A DNA stretch of 26,748 nucleotides from an uncultured Oscillospiraceae bacterium. GTDB lineage: Bacteria; Bacillota; Clostridia; Oscillospirales; Oscillospiraceae. Under the pieces are notes generated by a model. The model worked only from the letters and a program-made list of their open reading frames with translations, was not told where the DNA came from and did no database searches. A program made the translations under genes and the position numbers. Shown one piece after another: positions 7,288-14,070 of this stretch. Location: positions 1-26,748 of the forward strand of contig CAADVN010000037.1 of the NCBI GenBank assembly GCA_900752445.1. Reading direction: 5' to 3'. Position 1 is the first letter of the stretch; each line of letters opens with the position of its first letter.

Positions 7288-8144
7288 CAGATATTGAGAT
7301 AAAGACACGCAGCATATACGACCAGCTCAGCCCCGCGGAGCAGAAGGTCGCGTGGTACTTTTTGCAGAACCTCGGCTCGGTCTTCGACGACCCCATAGCT
7401 GTGCTGGCGGAAAAGAGCGGCGTGAGCCAGGTTATGTGGGTGCGTTTTTGCAAGGCCCTGGGCTTTTCCGGGCTCAAGGACATGAAGAAAAACCTGTTCT
7501 TCCAGCTCAGCCAGCAGCGCACAGAGACTGCCGCGCCGAGCATGGACTTTCTTGACACGCGCACCTATTCAAGTGTAGAGGGCATCATCAGCGGAGTAGA
7601 GGCCGGAGCTCTGGAGGCCGTGCGCAGTACGGCGCAGATACTGGTCCCAGCCGTGCTCGAGGAGGTTGCTGCAAAAGTATCGAAGGCCGACACCGTCCGG
7701 CTCTTTGGCGTAGGCGCGTCCGGGCTCGTGGCAAACGACCTGTACTACAAGCTGCTGCGCATCGACATGAACGCCGTGTTCTGTACCGACCTGCATGTCC
7801 AGCTCACCTATATCACGGCGGCAAAGCCCGGGGACGTGGCGATATTCTTCTCCAACTCGGGCAATACGACGGAGATACTCGAGCTGGCGCGCGCGGCGAG
7901 AGAGCGCGGAGCCTGCGTCGTGGCCGTCACAAAATACGGGCAGAACCAGCTCGCGGAGCTGGCCGACTTCGTGCTGCCCACCTCGTCGCCTGAGCTGCAA
8001 TTCAGGAGCGGCGCGACCAGCAGCCGCCTTGCGGCGCTCTTTGTCGTGGACGTGCTCTTTACGACGCTCTGCAACAAGAACTACGAGACCGTCGCAAAAC
8101 CGCTGGCCGAGAGCTATACCCAGTGCAGCCGCCACCACGTTTAG
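7284..8144 (+). CDS. RpiR/MurR-family transcriptional regulator (HTH plus SIS domain)
   Basis: The 286-residue protein has an N-terminal RpiR helix-turn-helix (about residues 1-77; LSPAEQKVAWYFLQN, VLAEKSGVSQVMWVRFCKALGFSGLKDMK) and a C-terminal SIS sugar-phosphate-binding domain (about 120-260; VRLFGVGASGLVANDLYYKLLRI, FFSNSGNTTEI, VAVTKYGQNQLAELAD). Family members sense phosphosugars; E. coli MurR and the B. subtilis homologue sense MurNAc-6-P next to murQ. By context this one most likely senses MurNAc-6-P or GlcNAc-6-P and controls this operon. The ATG overlaps the stop of the preceding gene. The epimerase starts 12 bases after its stop. Whether it represses or activates cannot be told, and its operator is not visible because the operon's first promoter is upstream of the window. 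Confidence 0.88.
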   Translation: MTDIEIKTRSIYDQLSPAEQKVAWYFLQNLGSVFDDPIAVLAEKSGVSQVMWVRFCKALGFSGLKDMKKNLFFQLSQQRTETAAPSMDFLDTRTYSSVEGIISGVEAGALEAVRSTAQILVPAVLEEVAAKVSKADTVRLFGVGASGLVANDLYYKLLRIDMNAVFCTDLHVQLTYITAAKPGDVAIFFSNSGNTTEILELARAARERGACVVAVTKYGQNQLAELADFVLPTSSPELQFRSGATSSRLAALFVVDVLFTTLCNKNYETVAKPLAESYTQCSRHHV

Positions 8145-8156
8145 GAGGGGAGAGGC

Positions 8157-9245
8157 ATGAGGATAACCGGCTTCCGCATCGGCCTGCTCTCCGCCGCTCT
8201 GCGTGTGCCCTTCAATACAGCGCTCAGGACCGTTAACAGCGTCGAGGACGTCGTTCTCGAGCTTGTGTGCTCGGACGGGAGCATCGGAAGGGGGGAGGCC
8301 CCTCCGACAGCGGCCATAACAGGGGAGACGATCGACTCCATTATCGCCGCCCTGCGCGACCACATCTGCCCGAGGCTCGTCGGGCGCGAAGTCGAGGACT
8401 TCCAGACGCTGTGCGCCGAGGTGCAGTCGGCCGTCGTCGGTAACTCCAGCGCAAAGGCCGCGGCGGATATGGCGCTCTGGGACCTGTATGCCCAATACTA
8501 CGGGCTGCCCGTGTACAAGCTGCTCGGCGGCGGGGATCCCCTATTAGTTACGGATTTAACAATCTCCGTGAATAGTCCCGATATCATGGCAAAAGACGCG
8601 GAATATGGGGTTAATTGTGGCTATGACGTGCTGAAAATCAAGGTCGGCGTTGACACTGAGCTGGATTTTGCGCGGCTGAAGGCCGTGCGCGGCGCGGCCA
8701 AGGCCGCAAAGATACGCATAGACGCGAACCAGGCCTGGACGCCGAAGCTCGCCGTGCGGCTGCTCGGACAGATGCAGGACGCGGGGCTGGATATCGAGCT
8801 GGTCGAACAGCCGGTCAAGGCCAGGGATTTCGAGGGACTCAAGTTCGTGACGGCAAATTCGCCGGTGCCGGTCATGGCCGACGAGAGCGTGTTTTCTCCG
8901 CGAGACGCGCTGGATATCATGCAGCGGCGTGCGGCGGATATGCTGAACATCAAGCTCATGAAATGCGGCGGCCTGACAAACGCGCTGCGTATTGTCTCGG
9001 CGGCCGAGGTCTACGGCGTGGAGTGTATGATGGGCTGCATGCTCGAGGCCAAGGTCAGCGTGACGGCCGCGGCGCATCTGGCATGTGCTAAGAGCATCAT
9101 CACAAGGATAGACCTCGACGGCCCGGCGCTGTGCAGCGAAGACCCGGTTCACGGCGGCGCGGAATTTAAAGGCCGTGAGATACGCCTGCCGGAGCGGCCC
9201 GGCCTCGGCATAGACGGAGTCAATAATATAAGGTATATCGTATGA
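8157..9245 (+). CDS. L-Ala-D/L-Glu epimerase (enolase superfamily dipeptide epimerase)
   Basis: This enzyme converts L-Ala-D-Glu, released from murein peptides, to L-Ala-L-Glu so that peptidases can use it. The 362-residue product has the complete active site of the muconate-lactonizing subgroup: Lys160-x-Lys162 (KIKVG), metal ligands Asp189 (IDANQAW), Glu217 (LVEQPV) and Asp242 (MADES), and Lys266 (IKLMK). IDLDGPALCSEDPV near the C-terminus matches Ala-Glu epimerases. The spacing is close to that of the B. subtilis YkfB enzyme. An AGGAGGGGAGAGG site precedes the ATG. Codons in about 8541-8625 are unusually AT-rich (CTA, TTA, GTT, AGT, AAT, TGT) compared with the rest. Another dipeptide specificity is possible, but the murein context favours Ala-Glu. 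Confidence 0.88.
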   Translation: MRITGFRIGLLSAALRVPFNTALRTVNSVEDVVLELVCSDGSIGRGEAPPTAAITGETIDSIIAALRDHICPRLVGREVEDFQTLCAEVQSAVVGNSSAKAAADMALWDLYAQYYGLPVYKLLGGGDPLLVTDLTISVNSPDIMAKDAEYGVNCGYDVLKIKVGVDTELDFARLKAVRGAAKAAKIRIDANQAWTPKLAVRLLGQMQDAGLDIELVEQPVKARDFEGLKFVTANSPVPVMADESVFSPRDALDIMQRRAADMLNIKLMKCGGLTNALRIVSAAEVYGVECMMGCMLEAKVSVTAAAHLACAKSIITRIDLDGPALCSEDPVHGGAEFKGREIRLPERPGLGIDGVNNIRYIV

Positions 9246-9246
9246 G

Positions 9247-9286
9247 AAGCGCCGGACAGGCTCAAAAGCCTCGTCCGGGCGCTTTT
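9247..9286 (+). terminator. Rho-independent terminator of the muropeptide operon
   Basis: Outer arms AGCGCCGGAC (9248-9257) and GTCCGGGCGCT (9273-9283, one bulged G) enclose an inner stem AGGCT/AGCCT with a CAAA loop, making one long GC-rich hairpin followed by TTTT. It begins right after the epimerase stop codon. Confidence 0.85.
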
Positions 9287-9297
9287 GGCCTCCCCTG

Positions 9298-9327
9298 AAT
9301 TAAACAAAATTTTTATTTTGTTTAATT
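9298..9327. repeat. Perfect 13-bp AT-rich palindrome with 4-base centre
   Basis: AATTAAACAAAAT (9298-9310), TTTT, then ATTTTGTTTAATT (9315-9327). The arms are perfectly complementary and contain only one G-C pair each. It lies between the operon terminator and the recombinase promoter, ending 17 bases before the -35. It could be an operator, a second weak terminator or a recombinase-related site; sequence alone does not decide. Confidence 0.75.
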
Positions 9328-9344
9328 ATTGGTGTATTTGACGG

Positions 9345-9373
9345 TTTACTTTTGGCTCCCCTTGCCTTACAAT
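9345..9373 (+). promoter_or_regulatory. Promoter of the tyrosine recombinase gene
   Basis: TTTACT (9345-9350) and TACAAT (9368-9373) with a 17-base spacer, each one mismatch or so from the sigma-A consensus. It is followed 11 bases later by GGAGGTGA and the TTG start at 9399. Confidence 0.65.
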
Positions 9374-9398
9374 ATAGTGGTGTCGGAGGTGAAGATTA

Positions 9399-10400
9399 TT
9401 GGACTACCGCAGCGAGGCCCCGGCGGTCATCCGGGATTTCCTGACTTACCACGAGACTATCAAGGGCCATTCCAAGGCCACTGTCGATGAATACTTTTTG
9501 GACTTGCGGAACTTCTTCCGTTACATTAAAATTGAACGAGGCCTTGCACCTCGCTCCGCCGAGCTCGACGAGATATCCATCATGGATGTGGACCTTGCAA
9601 TCGTCGCCTCGGTGACGCTCAGCGACGTCTACGAGTACCTGGCCTTCCTCTCTCGCGACAAGGTCAAAAACGAGCGCAGCCGCGAGCCTGAGTGTGGGCT
9701 CATGGCATCTTCCAGAGCCAGGAAAATCGCCGCGATACGCAGTTTTTACAAATATCTTACAGTTAAGACCAAGCAGCTGGAGACGAACCCTGTCGAAGGT
9801 CTTGACACGCCGAAGACCACGAAGTCGCTGCCGCGCTACCTTACGCTTGAGGAATCCCGCGCCCTGCTGGACGCCGTGGACGGCGTGAACCGTGAGCGCG
9901 ACTACTGCATCATCTGCCTGTTCCTCAACTGCGGCCTGCGCATCTCGGAGATAGTCGGCCTGAATGTGGGCGACGTGCGCTCCGACAACCTTCGCATACT
10001 CGGTAAGGGCGACAAGGAGCGCATGGTATATCTGAATGAGGCCTGTCAGGCAGCGATCGAGGATTACAAGCAGGTTCGGTCGCGCATGGTGGATAGCTCG
10101 GAACGCGCTTTCTTTGTCTCGAACCGTCGTCACCGCATGGACAGGCAGACTGTACACGCGATGGTGAAGCGCACCCTGCTCAAGGCCGGGCTGGACCCGG
10201 ACAAGTATTCCTCGCACAAGCTGAGGCACACGGCGGCGACGCTGATGCTGCAAAACGGCGTGGACGTGCGCACGCTTCAGGAGGTTCTGGGGCACGAGCA
10301 CCTGAACACGACGCAGATATACACGCATGTGGACAGCTCGGAACTGCGCATAGCGGCAGAGGCCAATCCCCTGTCAGACTACCATCCGGAAAAATCCTAG
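9399..10400 (+). CDS. Tyrosine site-specific recombinase, XerC/XerD-like
   Basis: The 333-residue protein has an N-terminal SAM-like core-binding domain (about residues 8-120) and a C-terminal catalytic domain with the full set of active-site residues: Arg181 (CGLRISE), Lys203 (GKGDKER), His273 and Arg276 (HKLRHTAAT), His299 (GHEHLNTTQ) and the nucleophile Tyr308 (IYTH). The TTG start is chosen because GGAGGTGA lies seven bases before it; no ATG fits. Length and motifs agree with the Xer proteins that resolve chromosome dimers, and there are no phage or transposon genes beside it. A housekeeping Xer role is likely, but the partner dif site and any second Xer protein are not in view. It has its own promoter and no clear terminator. 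Confidence 0.85.
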   Translation: MDYRSEAPAVIRDFLTYHETIKGHSKATVDEYFLDLRNFFRYIKIERGLAPRSAELDEISIMDVDLAIVASVTLSDVYEYLAFLSRDKVKNERSREPECGLMASSRARKIAAIRSFYKYLTVKTKQLETNPVEGLDTPKTTKSLPRYLTLEESRALLDAVDGVNRERDYCIICLFLNCGLRISEIVGLNVGDVRSDNLRILGKGDKERMVYLNEACQAAIEDYKQVRSRMVDSSERAFFVSNRRHRMDRQTVHAMVKRTLLKAGLDPDKYSSHKLRHTAATLMLQNGVDVRTLQEVLGHEHLNTTQIYTHVDSSELRIAAEANPLSDYHPEKS

Positions 10401-10498
10401 CTCTTTATACAAAATTAATGGACGATTTTTGAGAACATTTCCGATTTTATTTCGTCTTTTGGCATTGCGTGACCAAAATACAATTAGGAGAGAAAAAG

Positions 10499-11209
10499 AT
10501 GAAACTGAAAAGAATCACAGCTCTGGCGCTTGCGCTCGTAATGCTTCTGGCCCTGGCCGCCTGCGGCAGCAAGGCCCCGGACGATGTCACCCCGAGCGAC
10601 GAGATCGGCGATATTGCCAACACCTATGCCCCGGACGAGACGCCCGAGGTCACAGACGAGGCCGAGGAGACTGAAAAGCCCGAGCCGACCACGGAGCCCA
10701 CACCTGAGCCGACCCCGACTCCCGTGCCTCCCACTCCGACCCCGGTGCCTCCCACCCAGGCCCCTGACCCGACCGAGCCGCCCGCCGAGAGCACGGACGC
10801 ACCTTCCGAGGGCGACGGCGAGAGCGTTGACCTCTCCGCCTTCTTCAACACCATCAGCTCGACATATGAGTTTGCCTCCCTTGTCGATGTTGAAACTTCT
10901 CTGCTCGATGGCTACTATCCCGGTCTGAGCTCCATCTCGACCCTTCAGCTCATCGCAAAAATGCCCATGATAACGGCGTCCGGCCATGAGATAGTGCTTG
11001 TCCAGTGTGAGAATGAGGACGACGCCGCAACGGTGCAGAGCATCCTCGCCGCGCGCAAGCAGGCGCAGATAGACGGCGGCGCCTTCTACCCTGCCACGGT
11101 CGAGCTCTGGCAGAATGCCGAGATCTGTGTCTCCGGCTGCTACCTCATGCTCGTTTCACACGACAACGCCGCGGACATAGCCGCTGCCTTCTACGCGCTC
11201 TTTGCCTGA
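10499..11209 (+). CDS. DUF4358 lipoprotein with proline/threonine-rich linker
   Basis: I place the start at the ATG at 10499, which has AGGAG eight bases upstream, giving 236 residues. The signal peptide ends in lipobox ALAAC with Cys22. A long extended linker rich in Pro, Thr and Glu (about residues 55-105) with the repeated unit TPTPVPP follows, and then a compact C-terminal domain of about 130 residues (YYPGLSSISTLQLIAKMPM, HEIVLVQCENEDDAATVQS, FYPATVELWQNAEI, SGCYLMLVSHDNAADIAAAF) that I recognise as DUF4358. The domain has no assigned activity. It is probably displayed on the outer membrane face, lifted off by the linker. It commonly accompanies MBOAT and DHHW genes in clostridia, as here, so a role in surface-polymer acylation is inferred. 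No convincing promoter was found in the 98-base gap upstream. Confidence 0.85.
   Translation: MKLKRITALALALVMLLALAACGSKAPDDVTPSDEIGDIANTYAPDETPEVTDEAEETEKPEPTTEPTPEPTPTPVPPTPTPVPPTQAPDPTEPPAESTDAPSEGDGESVDLSAFFNTISSTYEFASLVDVETSLLDGYYPGLSSISTLQLIAKMPMITASGHEIVLVQCENEDDAATVQSILAARKQAQIDGGAFYPATVELWQNAEICVSGCYLMLVSHDNAADIAAAFYALFA
10712..10753 (+). repeat. Two 21-bp tandem units encoding TPTPVPP
   Basis: Bases 10712-10732 and 10733-10753 both encode the heptapeptide TPTPVPP, differing mainly at third codon positions. They form the centre of the linker in the DUF4358 lipoprotein and may change in copy number by slippage. Confidence 0.7.
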
Positions 11210-11240
11210 TAGATAACAAGCTGACCGGGGGGTTAGGCCG

Positions 11241-12638
11241 ATGGTCTTTTCCAGCATACTCTTCATGTTCATATATCTGCCCGTGGTGCTGTTTTTGTAC
11301 TATGTCTCCCCGGTCAGATGGAGAAATCCGATACTTTTCCTCGCGAACCTGGTATTCTACGGCTGGGGCGAACCGGTTTTCATCGTCCTGATGCTGTTTT
11401 CGATAACCATAAACTATATAAACGGCATGCTCATCGGCCGCTGGAAGCTCGAAAAGCAGAAGCGTGCTAAGGCGGTGCTGGCGATAAACGTCGTCATAAA
11501 CCTCGCTCTGCTGGGCTTTTTCAAGTACTACGACCTGATTGCCGAGACGCTGAGCCTGCTGCCCTTCATCAACATCAAGCCCCTTGGCATTGCTCTGCCC
11601 ATCGGCATCTCGTTCTACACCTTCCAGACGATGAGCTATCCCATCGACGTCTACCGCGGCGATGCGGACGTGCAGCGCAACTACATCAGCTTCGGCACCT
11701 TCGTGGCCCTGTTCCCGCAGCTCATCGCCGGCCCCATCGTCCGCTACAAGGACGTGGCCGACCAGCTGAGCTTCCGCGCGAGCAGCATAGACCAGTTCTC
11801 GTCCGGCGTGGAGCGCTTCATGGTCGGCGTGGCAAAGAAGGTGCTCATAGCCAACAACCTCGGCAAGCTCTGGGACTACTACGCCGCCATACCGCAGGGC
11901 GAGCTCACCTTCCTGGGCTCCTGGCTGGGTATCATCGCCTTCAGCCTGCAGATCTACTTCGACTTCTCGGGCTACTCCGACATGGCCATCGGCCTGGGCC
12001 GGATGATAGGCTTCGAGTTCAAGGAAAACTTCAATTACCCCTATATCTCCAAGAGCATAACCGAGTTCTGGCGGCGCTGGCACATGTCGCTCGGCACCTG
12101 GTTCCGCGACTATGTCTACATCCCGCTGGGCGGCAACCGCTGCAGCAAGGGACGGCAGTTTTTCAACATCCTCGTCGTCTGGGCCGCCACCGGCATCTGG
12201 CACGGGGCAAACTGGACCTTCCTCATGTGGGGCCTCTACTACGCCGTCTTCCTCATGATCGAAAAGCTGTTCCTGCTCAAACGCCTAGAAAAACTTCCCG
12301 CTGTCGGCCATATCTACACGGTCATAGTCGTCATCTTCGGCTGGGTCATGTTCCAGCTCAGCACGCTTGGACAGATAGGCGCGTACATGAGCGCCATGCT
12401 GGGCTTCGGCGCGTCCGAATTCGCCGTTTCCGACGCCCTCTATTCCCTTGTGAGCTACGCCGCCACTTTCGTTATAGCGATACTCGCCGCGACGCCGCTG
12501 GGCAAGGACCTCTTCGGCAGGCTGCCCGGCAAGGTGAGGAGATTCGCTGCGCCCGCGCTCATCGTGCTCGCGCTGCTGTTCTCCACGGCGTACCTGGTGG
12601 ACGCGACCTACAATCCGTTCATCTACTTTAACTTCTAA
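11241..12638 (+). CDS. MBOAT-family membrane O-acyltransferase (AlgI/DltB-like)
   Basis: This polytopic membrane protein of 465 residues has about ten or more hydrophobic segments and the MBOAT signatures: FRDYVYIPLGGNR, RRWHMSLGTWF with His281, and GIWHGANWTFLMWG with the conserved catalytic His321. FDFSGYSDMAIGLG is the other AlgI hallmark. Such proteins move acyl groups across the membrane for O-acetylation or D-alanylation of surface polymers. The neighbouring DHHW protein (start 13 bases after the stop, with AAAGGAGG overlapping it) is the usual extracellular partner, resembling AlgI with AlgX/AlgJ. No dlt genes are present, so O-acetylation of a polysaccharide or other surface glycan is more likely than D-alanylation. 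The target polymer is unknown. Confidence 0.93.
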   Translation: MVFSSILFMFIYLPVVLFLYYVSPVRWRNPILFLANLVFYGWGEPVFIVLMLFSITINYINGMLIGRWKLEKQKRAKAVLAINVVINLALLGFFKYYDLIAETLSLLPFINIKPLGIALPIGISFYTFQTMSYPIDVYRGDADVQRNYISFGTFVALFPQLIAGPIVRYKDVADQLSFRASSIDQFSSGVERFMVGVAKKVLIANNLGKLWDYYAAIPQGELTFLGSWLGIIAFSLQIYFDFSGYSDMAIGLGRMIGFEFKENFNYPYISKSITEFWRRWHMSLGTWFRDYVYIPLGGNRCSKGRQFFNILVVWAATGIWHGANWTFLMWGLYYAVFLMIEKLFLLKRLEKLPAVGHIYTVIVVIFGWVMFQLSTLGQIGAYMSAMLGFGASEFAVSDALYSLVSYAATFVIAILAATPLGKDLFGRLPGKVRRFAAPALIVLALLFSTAYLVDATYNPFIYFNF

Positions 12639-12651
12639 AGGAGGGCCCGTC

Positions 12652-13776
12652 ATGAGTAAAAAAGCAATGTGGGCCGAGGCCCTCATCTTCCTCGCCTTCA
12701 TCGGTGTGTTCTTCATCCTGAACTTGGTCATACCCGACCGCAAGTTCTCAGAGCAGGAGAACCGATATCTGCAAATGCGGCCCGAGTTCAGCTTCAAGAG
12801 CCTGTTTTCCGGCGACTACACCTCGAAATTCGAGACCTACACGACCGACCAGTTCACCTTCCGCGACGAGTGGATAACGCTCAAGGCCGCGAGCGAGCTG
12901 GCCCTCGGCAAGCAGGAGAACAACGACGTGCATCTGTGCGAGAACGGCACGCTCATCGAGGGCTACGAGCGCCCGGCGGACTCGACCTTCGACGCGAACA
13001 TGTCCGCGCTGAACACGCTGGTCTCGAACGTTGACGCCGAGGTCTACTTCGCGCTCATACCCGACAAATCCGAGCTCTACGCCTCGATGCTGCCCACGAA
13101 CGCGCCTAACGACAGTGAGAAAGAGGCCATCGACTACTGCTACGGCCAGTCAAATGCGACTAACGTGGACATGTACTCCGCGCTGAACGGGCACAAGGAC
13201 GAGTATATTTTCTACCGCACCGACCACCACTGGACGAGCCTGGGCGCATACTACGGCCTGACGGCGCTGTCGGAGGCCATGGAACTCCCCTGCCCTGCTC
13301 TGGACTCGTACACGAACCGGCATGTAGTCTCCGAGGAGTTCTACGGCACCACTTGGTCTTCCTCCGGTTTCTCCTGGGTCGGACCGGACTCCATGGAGCT
13401 CTTTGTGGACGTGCCCGAGGGCCTCAAGGTCACGAGCTACCCTGAGGGCAGCCCCGTCGAGGGCAAGCTCTACGACTTCAGCTACCTTGAGAAAAAGGAC
13501 AAGTACTCCATGTTCATGGGCGGCAACTGCCCGCTGCACGAGATAATCACCGGCGCCGAGGGCAAGCCTAGCCTGCTCATAATCCGCGACTCCTACACGG
13601 ACAGCCTCATCCCCTTCCTGCTGGACGACTATTCCGAGATACACGTCCTCGACCTGCGCTACTACCGCGCCAGCCTCAAGGCCTACATCGAGCAGTACGA
13701 CTTCGACCAGGTCCTCGTCTGCTACAGTGTCTACAACTTCAGCACCGACGCGAATATCTTCCTTCTGGGGCTGTAA
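12652..13776 (+). CDS. DHHW protein, AlgX/AlgJ-like SGNH acyl-transfer partner
   Basis: The 374-residue protein has an uncleaved-looking N-terminal membrane anchor (ALIFLAFIGVFFILNLVI, about residues 7-24) and an extracellular SGNH-like domain. Its name-giving motif DHHW is at residues 191-194 (YRTDHHWTSLGAYYGL), and IRDSYTDSLIPFL supplies the candidate serine Ser314. EQENRYLQMRPEFS and FTFRDEWI near the N-terminus are also family features. It most likely takes acyl groups delivered by the MBOAT protein and transfers them to a surface polymer. The three genes DUF4358, MBOAT and DHHW run in one direction, and a strong terminator follows this one. No truncation or frame problem is seen. Confidence 0.9.
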   Translation: MSKKAMWAEALIFLAFIGVFFILNLVIPDRKFSEQENRYLQMRPEFSFKSLFSGDYTSKFETYTTDQFTFRDEWITLKAASELALGKQENNDVHLCENGTLIEGYERPADSTFDANMSALNTLVSNVDAEVYFALIPDKSELYASMLPTNAPNDSEKEAIDYCYGQSNATNVDMYSALNGHKDEYIFYRTDHHWTSLGAYYGLTALSEAMELPCPALDSYTNRHVVSEEFYGTTWSSSGFSWVGPDSMELFVDVPEGLKVTSYPEGSPVEGKLYDFSYLEKKDKYSMFMGGNCPLHEIITGAEGKPSLLIIRDSYTDSLIPFLLDDYSEIHVLDLRYYRASLKAYIEQYDFDQVLVCYSVYNFSTDANIFLLGL

Positions 13777-13778
13777 TT

Positions 13779-13835
13779 ACTCACTGTGAGTGAAAGATTA
13801 ACGGCACGACCCGAATGGGCCGTGCCGTTAATCTT
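13779..13835. terminator. Bidirectional terminator, with a small palindrome before it
   Basis: A perfect 15-bp stem AAGATTAACGGCACG (13794-13808) / CGTGCCGTTAATCTT (13821-13835), extended by CCC/GGG in the loop, separates two convergent genes. T-rich DNA lies on both sides, so it can serve the DHHW gene (+) and the zinc-ribbon gene (-). Just before it, ACTCAC-T-GTGAGT (13779-13791) is a separate short palindrome. Confidence 0.9.
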
Positions 13836-13847
13836 ATTCATGTCTTT

Positions 13848-14069
13848 TCAGTCTGCCGGGGAAAACACCATTTTGCAGGACGGGCAATACTGTGCGTGAG
13901 CCTTGGCAACCGTAAACATATCGGCTATAGGTCTGTTTGCAAGGCTGCGCAGGCGGAACTTGCCCTCTTCATCAGGACGGCCTTTAGAGTCAAGCGGGTA
14001 AAACCAAATTGGATAGCTGCTGCACAGCGCTCCTTCCACCAGCTCTCCGCCGCAGATCGCACATTTCAT
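13848..14069 (-). CDS. Small zinc-ribbon protein (PF20097-like)
   Basis: The 73-residue protein carries two Cys pairs, CAIC at residues 3-6 and CPSC close to the C-terminus (AQYCPSCKMVF), which together would bind one zinc ion. The middle holds PIWFYPLDSKGRP, typical of the small clostridial proteins grouped as PF20097. No catalytic residues or membrane segment are seen. It starts one base after the stop of the P-type ATPase-like gene (TGA C ATG), so the two are translationally coupled. The function is unknown; protein-protein contact or a metal-handling accessory role for the ATPase-like protein is conceivable but not shown. Confidence 0.8.
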   Translation of the reverse strand: MKCAICGGELVEGALCSSYPIWFYPLDSKGRPDEEGKFRLRSLANRPIADMFTVAKAHAQYCPSCKMVFSPAD

Positions 14070-14070
14070 G

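Noticed and set aside
9399..10400. Recombinase as a sign of an integrated phage or island
   Set aside because: No phage, transfer or toxin genes, no flanking tRNA and no direct repeats are visible; neighbours are ordinary chromosomal operons. Xer-like housekeeping is simpler.
10479..10484. TACAAT as a -10 for the DUF4358 lipoprotein gene
   Set aside because: It ends two bases before the AGGAG site, so a transcript from it would lack the ribosome-binding site, and no -35 is properly spaced.
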